Part shown: positions 39,362-46,615 of the stretch, in pieces
Layout of the letters: every line of letters starts with the position of its first letter
How positions within the stretch are numbered: the first letter of the stretch is position 1
Source of the DNA: an uncultured Campylobacter sp.
GTDB lineage: Bacteria > Actinomycetota > Actinomycetes > Mycobacteriales > Mycobacteriaceae
Direction of reading: 5' to 3'
Assembly (NCBI GenBank): GCA_943913625.1
Contig: CALTYW010000001.1
Coordinates: 1-51,017, forward strand
DNA: 51,017 bases
Made by a program: the position numbers and the translations under genes
The notes under the pieces: generated by a model
What the model was told of the DNA's origin: nothing
What the model saw: only the letters and a program-made list of their open reading frames with translations
Databases searched by the model: none

Positions 39362-40885
39362 ATGACCCAGATACTCGACTGGTCGCAGCGGTTCAGCTTC
39401 GGCAGCGCCCGCCCGACCAGCGCGATCAGCCTTATCTGCATCCACGTCACGGTCAACCGGCCTGGCACGCCTGCGGAGAACGTGGCGAACTACCAAATCC
39501 GCTCGCAGTCCGGTTCGTATCACGAGCTGGTTGACACCCGCCCGGTGGTGCTGATCGAGAACACGGACGACTGGCGCACCTGGTCGTCCGGCAACCGTGG
39601 CAACGATATCGGCTGGCACTTGTCGTTCGTCGTGATGGGCAACGAGACCCGCGAGCAGTGGCTTGCCCAGGACGCGATGCTGCGAGCCGGTGCGAAACGC
39701 TGCGCGATCCGTGCGAAGAAGTACGGCATCCCGGTCGTGAAGCTCACGGCTGCGGATCTGCGCGCCGGGAAGCGCGGCTTCTGTGGCCACCTGGAGACCG
39801 GCCAAGCCTGGGGCGGCACAGACCACGTAGACCCCGGCAAGCACTTCCCCTGGGACGTGTTTCTGCGCTACGTCCGCGAATACATGGGCCAAGCACCCGC
39901 CCCGGCTGCGAAGCCAGCGGCCCCGGCACCCAAGGTCACTAAGGCGGGCGAGCGCATGCTTGACTACCCGCGAGACCAGGTCAAGCAGGACACCGGCTAC
40001 AACTGCGGCCCCGCGAGTGTGCAGACCGCGATCCGCGCTGCCGGTGGGCCGCTTGTGTCGGAATCGACGCTGGCGCGGGAGCTGCGCACCTCCACCAGGG
40101 GCACGGACTACATCGGGCAGTTCCCCAAGGTGCTCGACAAGTACATCCCAGGCGCGAAGTACAAACACACCGACATCCCGAACGACCCGCCCACGAACTC
40201 GCAGAAAGAAAAATTCTGGGCTGATCTGACCGGCTCCATCAACGCCGGCCACGCCGTCGTGGTGAACATCTGCGCCCCGCCGTCGAACTACCCGCGTGCG
40301 GTGTGGCCGTCCACCATTTCCCCGAACTACAGGGGCGGCACCGTGTGGCACTACATCCTCGCCACCGGATACGCCGGCGAGGGCAAGAACCGCCGCGTCT
40401 GGATCGCAGATAGCGGTTTCGACCCGTACGGCTACTGGATCAGCTTTGACCAGCTCGCCACTCTCGTCCCACCCAAGGGCTACGCGTACAGCGTCGCCCA
40501 ACCAACCACAACCTCTAAGGAGACCCCAGTGTCCTCAACCCGCGTCATCCTCGGCGGCGAATCCGCAGCCGCCCTCCACGAAGCCAAGATCAGCTCCAAG
40601 AATGTCGAGGACGCCACTCGCCGCCTGGAGCGCACCGTCACCCTGATCGCAGACCAGCTGCTCGGCTGGCCGAAGAACGACAAGGGCGAATACCTCATTT
40701 CCGGCTGGGACTTCGATTCGATTCTCGCGTCCGCGAAGAAGAAGCTCGACGCCGGCAAGGGCGTGACCCTCGTCGAACAGATCGCGCTACTGCAAGACCA
40801 GAACAAGCACATCATCGAAGCGGTCAAGCAGTCCAACGACTCGGTCACGCACCTGATCGACGCTTACGAAGCAGGAGTGAAGTAG
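39362..40885 (+). CDS. Endolysin: amidase_2 plus C39-like peptidase plus binding domain
   Basis: 507 residues. About 1-180 is an N-acetylmuramoyl-L-alanine amidase of the PGRP/amidase_2 type (zinc ligand His28 in ICIHVT). A Pro/Ala linker (about 178-195) leads to a C39-like cysteine peptidase: Cys215 (TGYNCGPAS), His330 (TVWHYILAT), Asp350 (ADSGFDP). The last ~118 residues probably bind the wall. Inside the gene AAGGAG (40517-40522) precedes an in-frame GTG at 40529, so a separate binding-domain polypeptide may also be made. Confidence 0.9.
   Translation: MTQILDWSQRFSFGSARPTSAISLICIHVTVNRPGTPAENVANYQIRSQSGSYHELVDTRPVVLIENTDDWRTWSSGNRGNDIGWHLSFVVMGNETREQWLAQDAMLRAGAKRCAIRAKKYGIPVVKLTAADLRAGKRGFCGHLETGQAWGGTDHVDPGKHFPWDVFLRYVREYMGQAPAPAAKPAAPAPKVTKAGERMLDYPRDQVKQDTGYNCGPASVQTAIRAAGGPLVSESTLARELRTSTRGTDYIGQFPKVLDKYIPGAKYKHTDIPNDPPTNSQKEKFWADLTGSINAGHAVVVNICAPPSNYPRAVWPSTISPNYRGGTVWHYILATGYAGEGKNRRVWIADSGFDPYGYWISFDQLATLVPPKGYAYSVAQPTTTSKETPVSSTRVILGGESAAALHEAKISSKNVEDATRRLERTVTLIADQLLGWPKNDKGEYLISGWDFDSILASAKKKLDAGKGVTLVEQIALLQDQNKHIIEAVKQSNDSVTHLIDAYEAGVK
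40529..40885 (+). CDS. Internal in-frame start: endolysin C-terminal domain
   Basis: 118 residues (MSSTRVILGGESAAALHE start) in the same frame as the endolysin. The upstream CCAACCACAACCTCTAAGGAG resembles the true gene starts of this phage (ACCAACC...AAGGAGA before 10311, 14430 and 18024). Known endolysins of some Gram-positive phages use such starts to make extra wall-binding subunits. Expression here is inferred. Confidence 0.6.
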   Translation: MSSTRVILGGESAAALHEAKISSKNVEDATRRLERTVTLIADQLLGWPKNDKGEYLISGWDFDSILASAKKKLDAGKGVTLVEQIALLQDQNKHIIEAVKQSNDSVTHLIDAYEAGVK

Positions 40886-40887
40886 CT

Positions 40888-41304
40888 ATGACCAACATCA
40901 AGAACGCCACCGTTACTGCCCAGGCCGTCGGCTCCGCGTACGACACGCAGCCGGGTTGGCTTCGCTACAAGGGCACGATCCTGATTATCCTGACCGGCTT
41001 GGTGTCGACGCTGTCGCAGCTCGCCGCGATGCCCGAGTGGGACGGCACCACCCTCGGTGTCGGCTTCACCATCGCCGCCACCGTCATCGGCGCGGCCATC
41101 AACCGTGGCACCAAGGACGGCATCACCCCGTCGATGGTCTCCAGGATCGCCCGCTTCGCCCCGGAGGACACCACCCCGGACTGCGAGCCGGAGCAGGCAC
41201 ACCCGCTGGAGTTCCCGGTGGTCGATCCTGACCTGGACTACGACGAGTACATCACCAACATGGCCACCCCGGAAACCGGACGCCACCGCGCCGGGGAGGT
41301 GTAG
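40888..41304 (+). CDS. Holin-like membrane protein
   Basis: 138 residues, ATG 40888. Two membrane segments at about 30-48 (TILIILTGLVSTLSQL) and 57-73 (LGVGFTIAATVIGAA), then a soluble acidic C-terminus. Next to the endolysin, so a holin is the best call. Confidence 0.75.
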   Translation: MTNIKNATVTAQAVGSAYDTQPGWLRYKGTILIILTGLVSTLSQLAAMPEWDGTTLGVGFTIAATVIGAAINRGTKDGITPSMVSRIARFAPEDTTPDCEPEQAHPLEFPVVDPDLDYDEYITNMATPETGRHRAGEV

Positions 41305-41309
41305 CCGTC

Positions 41310-41807
41310 GTGCCCATCGAGCACCTGCCGCCGCGTATGCGGCCCAAGGCCCGCCGCTTCCGCGACTGGTTCGCCACCGACAAAGGGATCATCCTGATCC
41401 TCGCGCTCGGGTTCTTCTGCCGCGCCCTGTCGTACCTGCTGGAAGCCCCGAGGCTGATGCAGCACGCGCTGGAGCTGCGCGCCGGGTGGATCAGCCCGCT
41501 CATTTGGACGTTTGGCACGGTGCTATTGGTGTGCGCGCTGCGGGTTGATAGTCGCCAGCTGGAGCGCGTGGCCTTGTCGTACGCCGTCGGCGTGTGCTCG
41601 CTGTGGACGGTGATGTACATTTTCACGCCCGCGGTGCCGATCCCAGGCCAGTGGTGGTGGCCGCTCGACTGGGTGCGCGTGGTGATTGAGTACTTCGGCA
41701 ACTTCCTGCTGCGGGGCAGCATGTACGCCACCGCAGGCGCTTTGGCGTGGTACACCGTGTGGCGCGACAGCCACGGCGGAATCAGAGTGAGGGGAGCACA
41801 TGACTGA
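41310..41807 (+). CDS. Multi-pass membrane protein of the lysis module
   Basis: 165 residues from GTG 41310. Four hydrophobic segments at about 28-46, 62-80, 88-106 and 122-148. Possibly a second holin or antiholin. The 3' end overlaps the next gene. Confidence 0.65.
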   Translation: MPIEHLPPRMRPKARRFRDWFATDKGIILILALGFFCRALSYLLEAPRLMQHALELRAGWISPLIWTFGTVLLVCALRVDSRQLERVALSYAVGVCSLWTVMYIFTPAVPIPGQWWWPLDWVRVVIEYFGNFLLRGSMYATAGALAWYTVWRDSHGGIRVRGAHD

Positions 41808-42192
41808 CAAGCTCGACTTCGCAGCTATCGACAACCCGTGGCAAGCGCTCGTGTTCGTCGTGTGCTTCGGCTTCGCCGTACTCGCCTACGTCGCCATGAA
41901 CCGCACCAAAAAGGGCGCGGAGAAAAAGGTGGACGAGACAGAGCGAGTGGTCAAACAGGCTGCGGAGGTACCGGAACTTTGGGACACCGTTGATTTCCTC
42001 ACCAAGCAGGCGAAGACCATGTCGGAGGAACTGGCGCGCCAGGGCCGCAAGCTCGAAGCAATGGAACCGATTGTCAACGAGCGTTACCCGGCTGCGGTGA
42101 ACCACATCCGTGTGCTGCATAAGGCTCGCCCGGAGCTGGACGAGCTGCACCCGATTCCCGAGGTGCTGCGCGAAGACCTGCGGGTGCGGTAG
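41800..42192 (+). CDS. Single-pass membrane protein with coiled coil
   Basis: 130 residues. One membrane segment at about 16-33 (ALVFVVCFGFAVLAYVAM), then Lys-rich and helical coiled coil to about 100. Typical of third lysis genes in actinophages; spanin-like or holin-accessory role is a guess. No mycolic-ester lipase (LysB) gene is seen nearby. Confidence 0.65.
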   Translation: MTDKLDFAAIDNPWQALVFVVCFGFAVLAYVAMNRTKKGAEKKVDETERVVKQAAEVPELWDTVDFLTKQAKTMSEELARQGRKLEAMEPIVNERYPAAVNHIRVLHKARPELDELHPIPEVLREDLRVR

Positions 42193-42219
42193 CTGGAGGG
42201 CCGTGCTATATTCAAGTTG

Positions 42220-42342
42220 TTCCCCGCGTGAGCGGGGGTGAGCCATTGTTCTTGTGCGATGTGCTCCTATTCCCTGCGTGAGCAGGGTTGAGCCGTTGTT
42301 TCTGTGCGGTGGCTCTTCTTCCCCGCGTAAGCGGGGTTTTTT
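42220..42342 (+). repeat. Tandem 50-bp hairpin units resembling I-E CRISPR repeats
   Basis: Three hairpins CCCCGCGTGAGCGGGG (first), CCCTGCGTGAGCAGGG (second, with a compensating base-pair change) and CCCCGCGTAAGCGGGG (third) start at 42220, 42270 and 42319. The first two are followed by TGAGCC and by similar 24-25-nt segments; the third by TTTTTT. The first 25 bases match the E. coli I-E repeat at 20 of 25 positions. Period 50/49, unlike the 61 of a real I-E array. Confidence 0.75.
42319..42342 (+). terminator. Terminator of the late lysis operon
   Basis: Stem CCCCGC/GCGGGG with GTAA loop, followed by TTTTTT. It ends rightward transcription just before the convergent leftward genes. It is the last unit of the tandem hairpin array. 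Confidence 0.8.
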
Positions 42343-42751
42343 ATTTCACCCACCGCTGCACCGTGGAGCGGGTGCGCCCCGTGGCCTGCGCGATCCGGTA
42401 GAGCGGAACCCCCGAATCGACCGCTGCTTTAGCCATTGCGTCGCGCCGTGCTTTGAGGTCAGCGAGCTGCTCTTCCACGGTAGTGATCTCCTCGTCCAGG
42501 GCGGTGATCTGCTGGAGCTGGGAGATGCCGCCGTTGTAGTGTTTCGTGGCCACCTCCCAAAAATCGACATCCTCGCGCTCGGCCATGCCCGACTGGTTGG
42601 CGCTGTCCCACCCCTCATCGTCGGCGGGCACCGCCACCCACTCGAGCATCTCCTGCGCAATCGCCAGAGTGTCGTAGTCGCCGGCATCCTCGCCCAGGGC
42701 GGGAATCACCACAGACTCCTCGTAGCTGTATGCGCTGCTGTAGAGCTGCAT
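42341..42751 (-). CDS. Leftward HTH-tailed protein
   Basis: 136 residues. A coiled coil at about 80-105 (ITALDEEITTVEEQLADLKA), then a C-terminal helix-turn-helix (SGVPLYRIAQATGRTRSTVQ). Start overlaps the stop of the upstream 42751-43176 gene. Probably binds DNA; the paired palindromes at 43222-43251 are candidate targets. Confidence 0.7.
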   Translation of the reverse strand: MQLYSSAYSYEESVVIPALGEDAGDYDTLAIAQEMLEWVAVPADDEGWDSANQSGMAEREDVDFWEVATKHYNGGISQLQQITALDEEITTVEEQLADLKARRDAMAKAAVDSGVPLYRIAQATGRTRSTVQRWVK

Positions 42752-43176
42752 TATCGGGTGGCCTCCAGCTCTGCTGCGCGGCGTGCGGCGATCTTCGCGG
42801 CCTGCTCGCGGGCCTTGTCCTCCAGGCCGGCCAGGGCCACGTCGAAGACGCTGCCGTAGTCCTCGCCGAGGGTCTTGATGATGTCCACCATGCGACCGTC
42901 GATGCCGTAGTGCTCGCGCACCGCAGCTTTGGCTTCCTCTTCGATGGTGTAGAACGCGCCGGTGATGGCCTGGGCGAGGGTGCGGTCGATGGTTTCGATG
43001 GTCTGCATCCGGGCGCTGGCTTTGGCTCCGTGGCGGCCAGATTCACCGCGCCAGGTTTTGGCTTCGTCGCGGTCGGTGCGGGTCATGGAGATGTCGCTGG
43101 AGATGCTGGCGCGCATTGCGTCGTTGACGTAGGCGATGGTGAGGGTCTCGATGGTGGCGGTGTCGGTGATGAACAT
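42751..43176 (-). CDS. Hypothetical protein of the second leftward module
   Basis: 141 residues from ATG 43176 with AAAGGACGAG before it; the longer frame (to 43290) runs through the promoter and is rejected. Helical throughout, charged, no clear motif. Expressed from the promoter at 43217-43245. Confidence 0.65.
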   Translation of the reverse strand: MFITDTATIETLTIAYVNDAMRASISSDISMTRTDRDEAKTWRGESGRHGAKASARMQTIETIDRTLAQAITGAFYTIEEEAKAAVREHYGIDGRMVDIIKTLGEDYGSVFDVALAGLEDKAREQAAKIAARRAAELEATR

Positions 43177-43216
43177 TTGCTCGTCCTTTCGGGTGGTGTT
43201 CTTTGCTTGTGTCACC

Positions 43217-43245
43217 AGTATGACGCACTGCGTCGTACAACGCAA
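43217..43245 (-). promoter_or_regulatory. Promoter of the second leftward module
   Basis: Minus strand: TTGCGT (43245-43240), 17 bp, CATACT (43222-43217). The transcript would have a leader of about 34 nt with a ribosome site before ATG 43176. The operators at 43222-43251 cover it. Confidence 0.6.
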
Positions 43246-43251
43246 TGCGTC
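43222..43251. promoter_or_regulatory. Paired operator palindromes
   Basis: GACGCA-C-TGCGTC (43222-43234, perfect) and AACGCA-A-TGCGTC (43239-43251, 5 of 6 pairs), 17 bp centre to centre. They lie between and over the -10 and -35 boxes of the leftward promoter, the usual arrangement for negative autoregulation. Confidence 0.65.
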
Positions 43252-43341
43252 GCCTTTACGGGGGTGATAGCCGGGGGTAGGGTAGGACAACTGTGCAGGT
43301 CACGTCCAATGCGGAAACCCCCAACGAATAGGAGCACCCGC

Positions 43342-44418
43342 ATGGCCGACATCGTGCCCACCTACAAAGACCTCGAAACAAAACTCGTCCTACGCTGGGT
43401 CGATACCGAAGACGTCATGGCCACGCAGCGCGCCACCATCGAGGTCACACCCGAAGCCGCATATTTGGAGCTGCCGCGTGGCCTGCGCGGAGAGAAAGGT
43501 GAACCCGGCGACCCCGGCCCCGGCTTCTGGTTCCGTGACCTGATTACCGATAAGCGCCAGCTGCCGCAGAACCTGCGCGACGTGGATCGAGGCAGCGCGT
43601 TCCCCGACACGAAGTCCAAGAGCCTGTGGGTGTGGGACGGGCGTGACTACTTCGAAATCCCGAATTTCATTGGGCTTCGTGGCGAGCCGGGTAAGACGCC
43701 GCGTGTGCAGATCGGCTCTGTGGTGCCGGGTGGCGACGCCAAAGTGTCGGTCAACCAGGCCGCCAGCACGGAGGACACGTTCGTCCTGGACTTCGTGCTG
43801 CCCCAAGGCCCGGTCGGCCCGCAGGGTAAGCAGGGCGAGACGGGCGAGGCGTCGAACGTGTCTAGCTCGCCGGATGTGGACGTGTCGCGTCCGCCGAAGC
43901 CGGGTGAAGCGCTGACGTGGAACGGCTCGAAGTGGGCACCGCGCAACATGCTGTCCCCGGTGGGGCCGTGGATGATGGGTCCGAACGACTTCAATTCATT
44001 CGAGCAGAAGCTGATCGGTTCCAGCGACAAAAAGAACCATCTGATCGGCTCGATCACGGTGCCCGGCTTGCCGTTCGACTGGCGGCCCGTGATTTTGGGC
44101 GGCCACTTGCAGTGGTGGTCTGACCTTGGCATCCAGCTCAACGTGGACGTGCGTGTCGGCAACGCCCAAAAGGGCGACATCGTCGGCCACGGCGTCGGGG
44201 TGCGCAACGCCCGCCAGCTCCAGTACGTCAGCCTGCACCCGTGGTCGACCGGCAGCGTCTCCCCAGGCTCCACCTACGGCGTGGTCAAGGCCAACACGGC
44301 CACCACGATCTACGTCGTCCTGGAAAAGGTGTACGGGTCTGCGGGTGCGTGGGAGTTCACCCGCCAGAACGCCGGCCTGACGTTCATGGCCATGCCGGTG
44401 AACACCCAGTACGCGTAG
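43342..44418 (+). CDS. Collagen-like tail fibre protein
   Basis: 358 residues from ATG 43342 behind TAGGAG. Short Gly-X-Y runs at about 49-60 (GLRGEKGEPGDPGPG) and 155-172 (GPVGPQGKQGETGE) suggest trimeric collagen-like stalks, with a globular C-terminus (about 210-358). Probable receptor-binding fibre or its base. Confidence 0.8.
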   Translation: MADIVPTYKDLETKLVLRWVDTEDVMATQRATIEVTPEAAYLELPRGLRGEKGEPGDPGPGFWFRDLITDKRQLPQNLRDVDRGSAFPDTKSKSLWVWDGRDYFEIPNFIGLRGEPGKTPRVQIGSVVPGGDAKVSVNQAASTEDTFVLDFVLPQGPVGPQGKQGETGEASNVSSSPDVDVSRPPKPGEALTWNGSKWAPRNMLSPVGPWMMGPNDFNSFEQKLIGSSDKKNHLIGSITVPGLPFDWRPVILGGHLQWWSDLGIQLNVDVRVGNAQKGDIVGHGVGVRNARQLQYVSLHPWSTGSVSPGSTYGVVKANTATTIYVVLEKVYGSAGAWEFTRQNAGLTFMAMPVNTQYA

Positions 44419-44425
44419 GGGGTGC

Positions 44426-46603
44426 GTGGTGGCTGATCGTGATTTCCGCTCGTCGGAGGAACTCGCCGGCGTCACTGTCTCCAGTACGCAGGCATTGCCT
44501 GAGCCGCAGGACGGGGAGGTCAACCCGTACAACTCGTTGACGCGTGCGGATACGTTCGGGATTCGTCCTGACCTGTATTTCGAGCTGGCCCAGGCGATGC
44601 CGCAGGCACCGACGGTGGACATGCTGATTCGTCGTGCCCGTGAAGCGCTTGCCCAGTCCGAGGACAGCCTGAAGCAGTCGGATCAGGCCCGTCGGGACAG
44701 CGCTAAGGCGCTCGAAGATTCGGACGCGGCGCTGAAAGACGCTGCGGTCGCGAGGAAGCAGGCCAGGGCGAGCCTGGATCAGTCGACGGCGGCGATTGCT
44801 GAATCGAATTCGGCTGTGGCGCAGGCACGGCAGGCCGTGACGACGTCGAACGAGTACCTCCAGGTCTCCAAGGACGCTTTGGCGGACGCGGGGCGAGCAC
44901 GAGCGCGGGCCGATTCCGCGCTCGCGGAGGGTGCGAAGCAGCGCACCGTGGTTGAGCGGTCGCTGGCTGAATCTGCACAGGCGTTGGAGCGCGCCGGGGC
45001 AGCGGTGCGCAAGTCGGACGATTCCATCTCGCTGGCGCGCTCGGCGCTGGTCGACGCTGGGGCAGCTCGAGCTAAGGCTGAATCGGCGTTGTCAGAGAGC
45101 GCGGCGCAGCGGGTGCTGGTGGAGCAGTCGCTGGGCGAATCTGCTCGCGCTTTGGCGCGGGCGGGGGATTCACTGTCGCGGTCGGATCGGGCGTTGTCGG
45201 TGGCGGGTACTGCCCTGGCGGACGCGAGTACGGCGCGTACTGATGCTGCGTCGGCGTTGTCGAATTCGGGCGCTGCCCTGGATAAGTCGGATTCGTCGGT
45301 GGCGACTGCGAACGCGGCGAACAGTAGGGCGTCGTCGGCTGATCTGACGTCGGAAGCTGGGCGCAAGGTGGCGCTGGAATCGCTGGCTAAGGCGTCGCAG
45401 GCGAACACAAACGCCATCGCGGCTACGAATACCGCGCTGCGGGCCACGAATGATTCTGTGGAAGCCCTGCGTCGGGCGAATGCGGCGAACAGCCGCGCTA
45501 TAGAAGCGAACTCGGCGGCGATTTCTGCCACAAATCAGGCGGTGGCGTCGCACGGGGTGGCGATCCAGGCGACGAATGATGCTGTGTCGGCGCTGTCGGC
45601 GTCGTTGGCTGCGAACTCGCGGGCGATTGCTGCTGTGTCGGAAGCGTCGTCGGCGAACAGCAGGGCTATCTCCGCGAACAGCACCGCAATCTCGGCCACA
45701 AATACTGCCGTGTCCGCGAACAGTACCGCCATTGGTGCCACGAATAAGGCTGTGGCGGCTGTGACCGCGTCGTCGGCGGCGAACGCGAACGCTATTTCGG
45801 CGTTGTCGGATGCGTCGGCGGCGAACAGTAGGGCGATCAGGGCCACGAATTCTGCTGTTGCGGCGACGAATACCGCCGTGTCCGCGAACTCGAACGCTAT
45901 CTCCGCCACGAATAAGGCGCTGACCGCGACGAATAGCGCGGTGTCTGCCCTGGAGGTGGCGAACGGGGCGAACAGTCGAGCCATCGCCGCCACCAACCGG
46001 GCCGTGGCCGCTGCGAACGCCGCGTCAGCTGCGAACACGGACGCGATCCGCGCCACCAACCGGGCTACTTACGCGCTTACCGAAGCTATCGGCTTGGTGC
46101 ACCTGAAAAACTACGGTGCCTGGGGCATGAGCAGTGGTTACTCGCTGAACAAGGGCACAACCTACATTGATTTTGACTACCTCAAGGGGGCGTCGGGTTG
46201 TGGGTCGAACGCGATTTCCGCTGGCGGGAAGATCATCAACGGGATCCGCTTCGACGACGCTGGCCAGTGGGAAGTGAACCTACGCATGTACATCCCGTCA
46301 GCGCCAAGCAGTCTCTCGATGGAGAATGTGAAGGTGCATCTCGCGCACTGCCGAGGTAGCGAGTTTGTCGACCGGGCCACGTTCGCGACGAACGAGATGT
46401 ATGGGCACTCGATTGGTTTGCACGCGATGTTCCGAGTGCAGCCAGGTGATTACGCCTACGTGTTCGTGGATTCGAGCGCGAATCGTGGTTCGACGTTGCT
46501 GACACGCACGTCCAGGTGGGGGGACGATTACAACGAGTTGGCGGTGCGCCAGGTGTCTCGCGTTGGACAACCTGATATTCCGACAGACTACCTGCGACTC
46601 TAG
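44426..46603 (+). CDS. Long heptad-repeat tail fibre
   Basis: 725 residues from GTG 44426. Residues about 60-550 are Ala/Ser/Asn-rich with seven-residue periodicity; in 310-540 the units read like NSRAISA, NSTAISA, TNTAVSA. This should form a long trimeric coiled-coil shaft with Asn layers. The C-terminal ~160 residues (from GYSLNKGTTYIDFDY) look like a beta-sandwich head of C1q/TNF style. Serine is very often encoded by TCG. Confidence 0.82.
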   Translation: MVADRDFRSSEELAGVTVSSTQALPEPQDGEVNPYNSLTRADTFGIRPDLYFELAQAMPQAPTVDMLIRRAREALAQSEDSLKQSDQARRDSAKALEDSDAALKDAAVARKQARASLDQSTAAIAESNSAVAQARQAVTTSNEYLQVSKDALADAGRARARADSALAEGAKQRTVVERSLAESAQALERAGAAVRKSDDSISLARSALVDAGAARAKAESALSESAAQRVLVEQSLGESARALARAGDSLSRSDRALSVAGTALADASTARTDAASALSNSGAALDKSDSSVATANAANSRASSADLTSEAGRKVALESLAKASQANTNAIAATNTALRATNDSVEALRRANAANSRAIEANSAAISATNQAVASHGVAIQATNDAVSALSASLAANSRAIAAVSEASSANSRAISANSTAISATNTAVSANSTAIGATNKAVAAVTASSAANANAISALSDASAANSRAIRATNSAVAATNTAVSANSNAISATNKALTATNSAVSALEVANGANSRAIAATNRAVAAANAASAANTDAIRATNRATYALTEAIGLVHLKNYGAWGMSSGYSLNKGTTYIDFDYLKGASGCGSNAISAGGKIINGIRFDDAGQWEVNLRMYIPSAPSSLSMENVKVHLAHCRGSEFVDRATFATNEMYGHSIGLHAMFRVQPGDYAYVFVDSSANRGSTLLTRTSRWGDDYNELAVRQVSRVGQPDIPTDYLRL

Positions 46604-46615
46604 GAGGTAGCGCGC

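Noticed and set aside
42220..42336. A functional CRISPR array
   Set aside because: Only two full repeats, period 50/49 instead of about 61, the 'spacers' resemble each other, and there are no cas genes. Kept as a repeat/hairpin array.
42730..43341. N-terminal extension of the collagen-like fibre gene
   Set aside because: The frame is open upstream but runs antisense through the leftward gene and its promoter. The ribosome site is at 43331-43334 before ATG 43342.
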